7,703 nucleotides of DNA from Actinomycetota bacterium (lineage in GTDB: Bacteria > Actinomycetota > Thermoleophilia > UBA2241). Every line of letters starts with the position of its first letter. The first letter of the stretch is position 1. Positions 1 through 5,829 of this stretch are shown piece by piece. Made by a program: the position numbers and the translations under genes. The stretch spans positions 1,004-8,706 of the forward strand of contig PMKK01000085.1 of the NCBI GenBank assembly GCA_003157715.1. Direction: 5' to 3'. Under the pieces are notes generated by a model. The model worked only from the letters and a program-made list of their open reading frames with translations, searched no databases and had not been told where the DNA came from.

Positions 1-326
1 GCCAGCGCCAGCGGCACCGCGATGACCATGGCGATCAGAGTCGTCACGAACGTGCCGAACAGGCTGGAGAGCGCGCCGTACTGGTTGCTGCCCGGGTTAT
101 AGGCGACGGTCGTCAGGGGCTTGAGCTTAAGGACGTGGATGGCAAACCACGAGTTCTTGACCAGCACCCCGATGAGCAGGAACATCGCCAGGGCCACGGT
201 CGCCGCGCAGATGATCGTGAACCAGCGAAACAGCGGGTCGCCGAACGAGAAGTGATGACGGCGGACGTGCCCCTCGGCGCCCGTGCCGCCGCCCGGCGCC
301 GGGAGACCCGCCTCGACCGTGCTCAT
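1..326 (-). CDS. pstC: PstC, phosphate ABC transporter permease (N-terminal part, runs off window)
   Basis: This is one of the two membrane subunits of the high-affinity PstSCAB phosphate importer. Only ~108 residues are present; the gene continues beyond base 1. The frame begins MSTVEAGLPAPGGG, and a basic stretch (HVRRHH) precedes a first transmembrane helix at about residues 36-55 (FTIICAATVALAMFLLIGVL). It continues with an extracytoplasmic segment and the PstC/PstA-type signature YGALSSLFGTFVTTLIA, then AVPLALA at the edge, where the permease domain and second helix start. The ATG at 326-324 is the only usual start codon after an in-frame stop at 359-357, so the start is well supported, although no strong Shine-Dalgarno is visible. 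It follows pstS2 by 174 bases, with a hairpin and repeats between. PstC rather than PstA is inferred from position directly after pstS and from the long first periplasmic segment. Confidence 0.87.
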   Translation of the reverse strand, partial: MSTVEAGLPAPGGGTGAEGHVRRHHFSFGDPLFRWFTIICAATVALAMFLLIGVLVKNSWFAIHVLKLKPLTTVAYNPGSNQYGALSSLFGTFVTTLIAMVIAVPLAL

Positions 327-395
327 ATTCGTGCGCCCGTCATGCTCGCGCGGTTGTCATGCTCGCGTCTCCCCAGCTCATGCGTCATGCTCGCG
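324..395 (-). repeat. Three 12-base direct repeats in the pstC leader, creating overlapping mini-ORFs
   Basis: The 12-mer GTCATGCTCGCG (plus strand) occurs at 339-350, 356-367 and 384-395, with start-to-start distances of 17 and 28 bases. A shorter related piece, CTCATGCG, lies at 377-384. On the coding strand every copy reads CGCGAGCATGAC and supplies an ATGA. As a result an ORF from ATG 388 (in frame with ATG 343) ends in a TGA at 325-323 that overlaps the pstC ATG by the classic ATGA arrangement. A second frame from ATG 381 and ATG 360 ends at 342-340, overlapping ATG 343. The repeats and overlaps are seen directly; any leader-peptide or reinitiation role is inference. Codons are too few to test for selection. 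Confidence 0.6.
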
Positions 396-440
396 TTTCC
401 CGCGAGGGTCGTCGCCCCCGCTTTCTCGCCGCACCGGCCG

Positions 441-477
441 CGCCGGCGGCGGGACCGCATGGGTCCCGCCGCCGGCG
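441..477 (-). terminator. Perfect 16-bp hairpin between pstS2 and pstC (terminator or attenuator)
   Basis: Bases 441-456 pair without mismatch with 462-477 around a five-base loop (457-461, GCATG). It begins 24 bases after the pstS2 stop. No U-tract follows on the minus strand, so complete intrinsic termination is doubtful. Since pstC follows on the same strand with no recognisable promoter of its own, partial termination or 3'-end protection of the pstS2 message is the likelier role. That would give more binding protein than permease. Confidence 0.65.
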
Positions 478-500
478 GACTGTCGGTTCAGAGTGTCTGC

Positions 501-1598
501 TCAGGCGGGCCACACAGCCGTGCCGCTGACCGTGATGTTTGCCCACTGTGTCTCGACCACGTTGTAGACCGACGCCGGGATCGGTACATAGTCGAGGCCC
601 TGGGCCGTCGCCGCGCCGTTCTTGTAGCCCCAGTCGAAGAACTTCAGGACGGCTTGCGCCACCGCTGCATCGCTCTGGCTCTTCTGCACCAGGGCGAAGG
701 TCGCGCCGGTGATCGGCCAGGCCGTCGCGCCGGGCTCGTTGACCAGCGGCTGAGCGAAGCCCTGGCTGGCGTCCCAGGTGGCGTTCTTGGCCGCGGCCGC
801 GAAGGCGGCCAGCGTCGGAGCGACCGTCTTGCCGTCGGCATTCTTCATCATCACAGTGCTGATGTTGTTCTGCTGGGCGTAGGTGTACTCGACGTAGCCG
901 ATCGAACCGCTGACCTGCTGCACGAGGGCCGCGACGCCGGCGCTCTTGACGCCGCCCGTGCCCACCGGCCAGGACGGCGCGGTGTTGGCCCCGACCTGGC
1001 TCTTCCAGGTCGGTGAGACCGCCGACAGGTAGCTCGTGAAGATCCACGACGTGCCCGAACCGTCGGAGCGATGGACGACGTTGATGCTCTTCGCCGGCAG
1101 TTTGAGGCCCGGGTTGAGCTTGGCGATCGCGGCGTCGTTCCACTTCGTGATCTTGCCCAGATAGATCTCGGCGAGCGTGGGGCCGTCGAGCTTGAGCTTG
1201 CCGGCGGCAACGCCGCTCAGGTTGACGATCGGCACCGTGCCGCCGACGGCGGTCGGAAACTGCACGAGACCGTTGGTCTGCAGGTCGGCGGCCGTCAGCG
1301 GGGCGTCTGTAGCGCCGAACTGGACGGTCTTCGCCTCGATTGCCGTGATGCCGGCAGTCGAACCGACGCCCTGGTAGTTCACCTGGACGGAGGCGACGCC
1401 CTGGTAGTCCTTGCCCCAGGCCTGGTAGAGCGGCTGGGCGAAGGTCGAACCAGCGCCGACGAAACTGCTCGCGGAGCTTGCTGGGCTGCTGCTCGAGCTC
1501 GAGCCGCCCGAGCTTCCGCAGGCCGCCGCCGTCAGCACGATGGCGATGGCGAGCCCGCTCACCGCCGCCGCGTACCGAAACCTTCTCGATCTTGTCAT
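501..1598 (-). CDS. pstS: PstS2, phosphate-binding lipoprotein of the Pst transporter
   Basis: Extracytoplasmic phosphate receptor that delivers Pi to PstCAB; 365 residues. The ATG at 1598 is chosen because AAGGAG (1611-1606) lies 7 bases upstream; a longer in-frame start at 1646 would fall in the promoter leader. Residues 1-26 are a basic plus hydrophobic export signal ending LTAAAC. Cys27 is the likely lipid-bearing residue, followed by a Ser/Gly-rich tether (28-46). By alignment to the E. coli protein the phosphate ligands are conserved: GAGSTF at 48-53 (T52, F53), S80 in GVGS, D98 in FGATD, and R177/S181/G182/T183 in RSDGSGTS. Its own promoter with 11-bp repeats lies at 1654-1709. It is a clear paralogue of the protein encoded just upstream (shared GKITKWN, LNPGLKLP and WPITGAT), but that copy has no lipobox. 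Function is near certain; affinity and division of labour are unknown. Confidence 0.96.
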   Translation of the reverse strand: MTRSRRFRYAAAVSGLAIAIVLTAAACGSSGGSSSSSSPASSASSFVGAGSTFAQPLYQAWGKDYQGVASVQVNYQGVGSTAGITAIEAKTVQFGATDAPLTAADLQTNGLVQFPTAVGGTVPIVNLSGVAAGKLKLDGPTLAEIYLGKITKWNDAAIAKLNPGLKLPAKSINVVHRSDGSGTSWIFTSYLSAVSPTWKSQVGANTAPSWPVGTGGVKSAGVAALVQQVSGSIGYVEYTYAQQNNISTVMMKNADGKTVAPTLAAFAAAAKNATWDASQGFAQPLVNEPGATAWPITGATFALVQKSQSDAAVAQAVLKFFDWGYKNGAATAQGLDYVPIPASVYNVVETQWANITVSGTAVWPA

Positions 1599-1605
1599 AT
1601 GGAGT

Positions 1606-1611
1606 CTCCTT
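1606..1611 (-). promoter_or_regulatory. Ribosome binding site of pstS2
   Basis: The minus strand reads AAGGAG with a 7-base spacer to the ATG at 1598. It decides the start in favour of the 365-residue form with a short basic export signal. Confidence 0.85.
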
Positions 1612-1653
1612 GGTCCTTTCCCTGGACGAGGGCGGCCAGCGGCCACCTCGCGG

Positions 1654-1709
1654 ACTGTATCTACGACGTGTTAGTGGACTGTGAGGGCGTCGTGATTTTG
1701 GCGTGAGAA
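1654..1709 (-). promoter_or_regulatory. Candidate PHO box and -10 of the pstS2 promoter
   Basis: On the minus strand three 7-base units, TTCTCAC (1709-1703), AAATCAC (1698-1692) and CCCTCAC (1687-1681), start exactly 11 bases apart. A fourth, weaker unit, CACTAAC (1676-1670), is in the same phase. Ten bases after the fourth unit stands TACAGT (1659-1654, 4 of 6 to TATAAT); TAGATA at 1663-1658 is an alternative -10. No -35 hexamer is needed in PhoB/PhoP-activated promoters, where the box takes its place. The expected transcript start is near 1647, giving a leader of about 50 bases. Repeats are seen; PhoP binding is inferred from family knowledge and the neighbouring phoPR. Confidence 0.68.
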
Positions 1710-1780
1710 CGGCCGGGCGCCGACCTGACTTTCCGCGCGGCGGCGCCCCGGCTTCCCGCGCGGTCCCCCTGAGAAGGGAA

Positions 1781-1811
1781 AGCGGGGCGGGCCCGCTGGG
1801 CCCGCCCCGCT
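1781..1811 (-). terminator. Intrinsic terminator-like hairpin after pstS1
   Basis: Bases 1781-1794 pair perfectly with 1798-1811 (14 bp, almost all G:C, three-base loop). On the minus strand the stem is followed by TTCCCTTCT, a weak pyrimidine tract, so it reads as a terminator in this direction and not in the other. It lies about 194 bases past the pstS1 stop and some 70 bases ahead of the pstS2 PHO box. It would therefore separate the two pstS genes into different transcription units. Confidence 0.75.
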
Positions 1812-1890
1812 GGTAGACGGGCGGCCGCTCGCGCGGTCCGCCCGGAGGGCGCTTCGTCTGCTTTCGTCTCTCGGCCCTCACCCCGGGACT

Positions 1891-1924
1891 GCCGGTCGCC
1901 GACGGGGCTAGTCGCAGGACCGGC
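1891..1924 (-). other. Composite stem-loop in the pstS1 3' region
   Basis: GCCGGTC (1891-1897) pairs with GACCGGC (1918-1924). Inside, CGAC (1900-1903) pairs with GTCG (1911-1914), leaving a 2/3-base internal loop and a 7-base terminal loop. It sits in the ~190-base transcribed stretch between the pstS1 stop and the terminator. It could stabilise the message end or be part of a 3'-derived RNA. Only the pairing is seen. Confidence 0.4.
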
Positions 1925-2004
1925 TTGATCCAGGAGGGGAATCACCAGGGAAAGGAGGTCCCGGTCGAGCGCCGTCAGACGCGCCCCTCACTCTCAGGCC
2001 AGGT

Positions 2005-3057
2005 TCACGGCCAGCAGGGCTTGCCTGAGCTCTTGACGCTGGAGTGCCACACGGCCTTGACCTTGCTTACCGCGCCCTTGGGCAACGACACGAAGTCGAG
2101 CGCCTTGGCGTCGGTCTTCCCCGTGCTCGTCGTGAATCCCCAGTTGAAGAACCCGAGCATGTCGTGACCGACGGTCTTGTTGGCCTGGCTCTTCTTCAGA
2201 AGGATGTAGGTCGCCCCGGTGATCGGCCAGGCGCCGGCGCCCTTCATGTTGACGAGGCTCGTAGCGAAGCCGTTCGACGACGACCAGGACGCGTGCGTGG
2301 CGGCCGCCGCGAACCTGGCGGTCGAGGGCAGCACCCACTTGCCTGATCTGTTCTTGAGCTGCGCGTAGGGAACGTGCGCCGTGAGAGCGTACGAGTACTC
2401 GACATAGCCGATCGCGCCGTTGACCGACTTGACCTTTCCGGCCAGGGCCGCGCTGCCCTTCATGCCGACGCCGGTCGGCCAGGCACCGCTCCAGTCGGCA
2501 AACGGCCACGACGAATCGACGGCCTTGAGATAGTGGGTGAAGATCCAGGTCGTGCCCGAAGTGTCCGACCGATGGATGGTGGTGATCTTCGACGAGGGCA
2601 GCTTGAGGCCGGGGTTGAGCTTCTTGATCGCCGAGTTGTTCCACTTGGTGATCTTGCCCTCGAAGATCTTGGCGAGGACGGCGCCGGTCAGCTTGAGCCG
2701 GCCAGAGGCGATGCTGCCGACGTGGACGATCGGCACGACGCCGCCGATGCACGACGGAAACTGGACGAGGCCGTACTGCTTGAGCGTGGCCGTCGTCTGT
2801 GGCTTGTCGGTCGCGCCGAAGTTGACCGTGCCGTTCTCGATCTGCGCGACACCCGTGCCCGAGCCGACGGCGTTGTAGTTGATCTGAGCGCCCTTGTACC
2901 CCTTCGACCACTTGCCGTACAGGAGGGCCGGGAAGGTCGCCCCGGCGCCGTTGATCCGCACCGCCGCGAACGCCGACGTCGATGCGATCAGCAGGCCCAC
3001 TCCGACAACCGCGACGATGCCGGCGCGAACCGGCCACCGTCTCACTGCTTTGTTCAT
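2005..3057 (-). CDS. pstS: PstS1, secreted phosphate-binding protein of the Pst transporter
   Basis: Extracytoplasmic phosphate receptor, 350 residues. The start at 3057 has AAGGAG (3070-3065) with a 7-base spacer. Residues 1-31 are a basic/hydrophobic signal peptide ending STSAFA, a type I cleavage pattern with no lipobox cysteine, so the mature protein should be soluble or held by other means. Phosphate ligands match the family: GAGATF at 37-42 (T41, F42), S66 in GSGTG, D84 in FGATD, and R163/S167/G168/T169 in RSDTSGTT. Two cysteines remain in the mature chain, C103 (FPSCIGG) and C348 (two residues from the end), which is unusual and may form a disulfide. It lies 155 bases after phoR with a PHO-box promoter between. 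Paralogous to pstS2 downstream; which one serves PstCAB under which condition cannot be read from sequence. Confidence 0.96.
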   Translation of the reverse strand: MNKAVRRWPVRAGIVAVVGVGLLIASTSAFAAVRINGAGATFPALLYGKWSKGYKGAQINYNAVGSGTGVAQIENGTVNFGATDKPQTTATLKQYGLVQFPSCIGGVVPIVHVGSIASGRLKLTGAVLAKIFEGKITKWNNSAIKKLNPGLKLPSSKITTIHRSDTSGTTWIFTHYLKAVDSSWPFADWSGAWPTGVGMKGSAALAGKVKSVNGAIGYVEYSYALTAHVPYAQLKNRSGKWVLPSTARFAAAATHASWSSSNGFATSLVNMKGAGAWPITGATYILLKKSQANKTVGHDMLGFFNWGFTTSTGKTDAKALDFVSLPKGAVSKVKAVWHSSVKSSGKPCWP

Positions 3058-3064
3058 GTTCCCT

Positions 3065-3070
3065 CTCCTT
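3065..3070 (-). promoter_or_regulatory. Ribosome binding site of pstS1
   Basis: AAGGAG on the minus strand lies 7 bases before the ATG at 3057, the same spacing and sequence as for pstS2. It supports the annotated start and signal peptide. Confidence 0.85.
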
Positions 3071-3071
3071 T

Positions 3072-3116
3072 GTTCGCTTTCGCGCGCCAGGCGCGCCGTC
3101 TCCTGGATACGCGAAC
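3072..3116 (-). other. Folded 5' leader of pstS1
   Basis: GTTCGC (3072-3077) is complementary to GCGAAC (3111-3116). Between them lies the near-palindrome GCGCGCC-A-GGCGCGC (3082-3096). The leader between the proposed -10 and the ribosome site can thus fold into a two-tier stem that ends just before the AAGGAG. No known riboswitch is recognised; it may affect stability or translation. Confidence 0.35.
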
Positions 3117-3117
3117 G

Positions 3118-3162
3118 ACTCTAGTCAGCGCAGGTGAGGGTGAAATGAGAGCGCCGTGAGAG
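3118..3162 (-). promoter_or_regulatory. Candidate PHO box and -10 of the pstS1 promoter
   Basis: Three 7-base units on the minus strand, CTCTCAC (3162-3156), CTCTCAT (3151-3145) and CCCTCAC (3140-3134), are separated by 4 bases each, giving an 11-base period. After exactly 10 bases comes TAGAGT (3123-3118), a usable -10. The arrangement is that of PhoB/PhoP-dependent promoters (known for E. coli, where 7-base CTGTCAT-like units with 4-base spacers replace the -35). It lies in the gap after phoR, where I see no terminator, so read-through from phoPR into pstS1 is also possible. Repeats are seen; regulator identity is inferred. Confidence 0.75.
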
Positions 3163-3212
3163 GGCCGATACGAGTCGGTTCGGACTTCGCTAGCGGCCGG
3201 TGGGCGCGGAGT

Positions 3213-5045
3213 TCAGACGGGCAGCGTGATCGTGAACGTGCTGCCCAGGCCCGGCGTGCTTTCGACCGCGACGCCGCCGCCGTGGGCCACGGCGATGTGC
3301 TTGACGATGGACAGGCCGAGGCCGGTGCCGCCCATGTCGCGGCTGCGTGCCTTGTCGATGCGATAGAAGCGCTCGAACAGCCGCGCGAGATGCTCGCGGC
3401 TGATGCCCGGGCCGACGTCTTCGACCCTGATCGAAAGCCCGGCCGCCTCGGTCACGGCCGAGACCGCGACGCGAGAGCCTTCGGGGCTGTACTTGACGGC
3501 GTTGTCGATCAGGTTGACGACCGCCTGTTCGAGCAGCGGTGGGTTGATCTCGGCGAAGAGGTCCTCTGAACAGTCGAGGGTCAGCGTGATGCGCCTGGCG
3601 GCGGCTTTCATCTCGCAGACGTCGAGGGCCACCTGGAGAACGTCGCGGATGCTGCCGTGTTCGAGCGAGATCCTGGCGCCCTCGGAGCCGCTTTCCAGAC
3701 TGGACAGGCTGAGAAGGTCTCCGATGATGGCGCTCAGGCGATCGGCCTGCCCGACGATGATGTGCAGAAATCGCTCGGCGTCGTGGCGATCGTCGAGAGC
3801 GCCGTCGAGAAGGGTCTCGGCGAAACCCTTGATGGTCGTCACCGGCGTCTTGATCTCGTGCGACACGTTGGCCACGAAGTCGCGCCTGATGGCTTCGTAG
3901 TGGCGCATGCGGGTGACGTCGTTCAGCACGACGACGGCGCCGCGGCCGGCGCCGTCGCTGCTCCCGTCCCCAAGCTGGGCGCCCTGCACCTGAAGGTCGC
4001 GCGAGTCCAGATCGGCGTGCACGACGATGTTGCCGGCGAGGGGCCCGTTCTCGGCCAGCACATCGGCCACGAACGCCTGCAGATCGGGGTTGCGCACGAC
4101 TTCCTGGATGCTGCGCCCCTGGGCGTCGTCCGGGTCGACGGCGAGCAGGCGCGCCGCCGCCGCGTTGATCGTGATGACGCGCTCCTGTCCGTCGACCGCC
4201 AGCACGCCCTCGGTCATGCCGGCCAGCACGGCCTCGCGTTCGTTGCGTTCGGCGGTGATGGTCTGGATCGTCTCGCTCAGTCGCCGGCCCATGGTGTTGA
4301 GACCGACCGCGACCTCACCGATCTCGTCGGCCGTCGAGACGTGGATCTCGTGGCTGAAGTCGCCGGCGGCAAACCGCGCGGCGCCGCGCTTGATCTCGCG
4401 CATGCGACCCGAGATCTGGCGGGACACGACAAAGCCGAGCAGAGCGACGGCCAGCGCCACGATCAGGGTGCCGAAGATGATGCGCCGGGTCATGCTGCCG
4501 AGTGCCCGGTCGACCTGGGTGAGCGGCAGCGCCGTACGGACCACCGCCATGACCCGGTGGCTCGAGTCGAACACAGGGATGGCGGCGTACAGCATGCGCC
4601 GTTGGAGCGTGTCGCTGAAGCGCTGCACGTGGGCCGTGCCGCCGGCGAGAGCGGTCTGCACCTCGGGCCGGTTGGGCGTGTCGTGGTTGGCCATCGTCGC
4701 CGGGTCGGCTTCGGAGTCGGCAAGCACCTGGCCGATGACGCCCACGGCACTGTCGGGGCCGGCGATCACCGTCAGTCTCGTGTGGGCATTCTTCCCGATC
4801 GATTTGACGACCGCCTGGAGGTGGGAGGGCTGCCCAGGCTGCGACACGACGAGGGCGGACCGCCCGAGCAGCGGCCGGACCTGGCTGCGCACAAGCTCGG
4901 CGCGCGACGTCAGGTCTTTGAACGCCTGCGCCCTGTAGAGGTCGCCGGCGGTGCCCACGGCAAACCAGCCGACCACGCCCGCGCACAGCACGACGGCGAT
5001 GAGATAGGTGATGTAGAGCTTCCAGAACAGGCGGGTGTGGCGCAT
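3213..5045 (-). CDS. phoR: PhoR-type sensor histidine kinase
   Basis: Membrane sensor kinase that autophosphorylates and passes phosphate to the response regulator encoded just upstream; 610 residues. Order of parts: transmembrane helix 1 (about 9-31), an extracytoplasmic domain of ~155 residues (32-187), helix 2 (188-208), HAMP (209-262), PAS (about 270-375), HisKA with the phospho-acceptor H396 in SHEIKTP followed by KGFAETLLDGAL (a PhoR-like H-box, close to the B. subtilis type), and HATPase with N511/N515 (NLIDNAVKYS), D543 (DVGPGI), the F-box FERFYRID and the G2 box GGTGLGLSIVKH. All catalytic motifs are intact. The start is 4 bases after the phoP stop with only a weak ribosome site, so translation is probably coupled. 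The big outer domain plus PAS is the PhoR layout found in Gram-positive bacteria rather than the short E. coli form. Confidence 0.93.
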   Translation of the reverse strand: MRHTRLFWKLYITYLIAVVLCAGVVGWFAVGTAGDLYRAQAFKDLTSRAELVRSQVRPLLGRSALVVSQPGQPSHLQAVVKSIGKNAHTRLTVIAGPDSAVGVIGQVLADSEADPATMANHDTPNRPEVQTALAGGTAHVQRFSDTLQRRMLYAAIPVFDSSHRVMAVVRTALPLTQVDRALGSMTRRIIFGTLIVALAVALLGFVVSRQISGRMREIKRGAARFAAGDFSHEIHVSTADEIGEVAVGLNTMGRRLSETIQTITAERNEREAVLAGMTEGVLAVDGQERVITINAAAARLLAVDPDDAQGRSIQEVVRNPDLQAFVADVLAENGPLAGNIVVHADLDSRDLQVQGAQLGDGSSDGAGRGAVVVLNDVTRMRHYEAIRRDFVANVSHEIKTPVTTIKGFAETLLDGALDDRHDAERFLHIIVGQADRLSAIIGDLLSLSSLESGSEGARISLEHGSIRDVLQVALDVCEMKAAARRITLTLDCSEDLFAEINPPLLEQAVVNLIDNAVKYSPEGSRVAVSAVTEAAGLSIRVEDVGPGISREHLARLFERFYRIDKARSRDMGGTGLGLSIVKHIAVAHGGGVAVESTPGLGSTFTITLPV

Positions 5046-5049
5046 GGAC

Positions 5050-5754
5050 TCACTCGTCTTTGAGTCTGTAGCCTACACCCCTCACCGTGTCGATGTAGCC
5101 GCCGCAGGCGCCGAGCTTGCGCCGCAACGAGACGATGTGCACGTCGACCGAGCGGTCGGTCACGAAGCGCTCGTTGACATACACGTCGTCGCCCTGCGCG
5201 GCATCGACGATCTGCTGGCGGGTGAAGACCCAGCCCGGCTTGCGGGCCATGAACAGCAGGATGCGAAACTCCGAGGCGGTCAGATCGACCGGCCTGTCCT
5301 GGACCAGGACCTGATGGCGGCCGGGGTGCAGGACCAGCTCGCGGATCTTGATGCTCGACTGGCCGTCGTCGCTTTCGTTCTGCTCGCGCCGCAGCACGGC
5401 CTTGACCCGGGCCGTGAGCACACGCGGGCTGAACGGCTTGGTCACGTAGTCGTCGGCGCCGAGCTCGAGACCGGCGACGATGTCGGCCTCGCCGCCTTTG
5501 GCGGTCAGCATGACGACGGGGATCTCCTGGGTCTTGGGATCGGCCTTGAGCTTGCGGCAGACCTCGAGCCCGTCGACACCCGGCAGCATGAGGTCGAGCA
5601 GCACGAGGTCCGGAAGCTTGAGGCGGGCCGCGCTCAGGGCGTCTTCGCCCGTCTCGACGCACACCACGCTGTAGCCTTCTTTGGTCAGGTTGTATTTGAC
5701 CAGCTCGAGGATCTCTCGCTCGTCGTCAACGACGAGGATGGATTCCTTGGCCAT
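5050..5754 (-). CDS. phoP: PhoP/PhoB-type response regulator (OmpR family)
   Basis: Cytoplasmic transcription factor activated by the PhoR-type kinase; expected to bind 11-bp direct repeats at phosphate-starvation promoters. I choose the ATG at 5754 (234 residues), since GAGGG lies about 6 bases before it; a GTG at 5760 would sit directly on that site. The receiver domain (1-~120) has the acidic pair D10/D11, phospho-acceptor D54 in LLDLMLPG, T84 and K106 in TKPF, all intact. The C-terminal winged helix (about 137-234) ends with the recognition region RSVDVHIVSLRRKLG and the wing YIDTVRGVGYRL. It is followed after 4 bases by the kinase gene and preceded by its own candidate autoregulated promoter. 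Other OmpR-family names (regX3, mtrA) are possible by sequence alone; the adjacent pst genes favour phosphate control. Confidence 0.94.
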   Translation of the reverse strand: MAKESILVVDDEREILELVKYNLTKEGYSVVCVETGEDALSAARLKLPDLVLLDLMLPGVDGLEVCRKLKADPKTQEIPVVMLTAKGGEADIVAGLELGADDYVTKPFSPRVLTARVKAVLRREQNESDDGQSSIKIRELVLHPGRHQVLVQDRPVDLTASEFRILLFMARKPGWVFTRQQIVDAAQGDDVYVNERFVTDRSVDVHIVSLRRKLGACGGYIDTVRGVGYRLKDE

Positions 5755-5795
5755 GCGCACCCCTCGTTACGGTTGCCTCGCGACGCCGCCGCGCC

Positions 5796-5829
5796 AGTAT
5801 AGCCCGGCAGTGTTAGGAGTTCGTGAGCT
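5796..5829 (-). promoter_or_regulatory. Candidate PHO box and -10 of the phoPR promoter
   Basis: The minus strand carries AGCTCAC (5829-5823) and TCCTAAC (5818-5812), 11 bases apart. After exactly 10 bases comes TATACT (5801-5796), 5 of 6 to the -10 consensus. The two units overlap the last codons and stop of the M23 gene. The spacing equals that at pstS1, which suggests phoPR autoregulation. No terminator separates it from the upstream gene, so read-through may also feed phoPR. Expected leader is about 35 bases to ATG 5754. Confidence 0.62.

Larger units (their letters stand above)
1599..2004 (-). other. 406-base gap between pstS1 and pstS2: 3' structure, terminator, promoter
   Basis: No gene is supported here. 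In transcription order, the region after the pstS1 stop has an unstructured ~80 bases, a composite stem-loop (1924-1891), the strong hairpin at 1811-1781, a GC-rich stretch with a 7-bp inverted pair (1715-1721 with 1742-1748), the pstS2 PHO box and -10, and the pstS2 leader with its ribosome site. A 94-codon open frame through this gap crosses the hairpin and the promoter, has no ribosome site and resembles no family I know. Confidence 0.75.

Noticed and set aside
339..395. Three 12-base repeats as a CRISPR array or a PHO box
   Set aside because: Units are too short and spacers of 5 and 16 bases too uneven for CRISPR; spacing of 17 and 28 does not fit an 11-base PHO-box phase, and the unit lacks the CTCAC core.
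135..1016. 293-codon plus-strand frame over the pstC/pstS2 junction
   Set aside because: Shadow of pstC and pstS2 with Arg-rich translation, no ribosome site, and spanning a perfect hairpin.
385..1881. 498-codon open frame on the minus strand covering pstS2 and the gap before it
   Set aside because: It is a frame-shifted shadow of pstS2: Arg-rich low-complexity translation that runs through a terminator hairpin and promoter, while the pstS2 frame shows clear homology.
1661..1945. 94-codon minus-strand frame in the pstS1-pstS2 gap
   Set aside because: It crosses the 14-bp hairpin and the PHO box, lacks a ribosome site and has biased shadow-like composition.
1948..1960. Minus strand contains CCTCCTTT, like the 3' end of 16S rRNA
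   Set aside because: Only eight bases agree, no flanking rRNA helix sequence is present, and the plus-strand AAGGAGG is not followed by a credible gene.
3165..3212. Terminator between phoR and pstS1
   Set aside because: Only a 4-bp CCGA/TCGG pairing (3165-3178) is present, with no U-tract; too weak to call.
3657..5063. 468-codon open frame on the plus strand opposite phoR
   Set aside because: It mirrors the kinase gene in a high-GC sequence, has His/Gly/Arg/Asp-rich shadow composition and no family motif; the minus-strand kinase has every expected motif.
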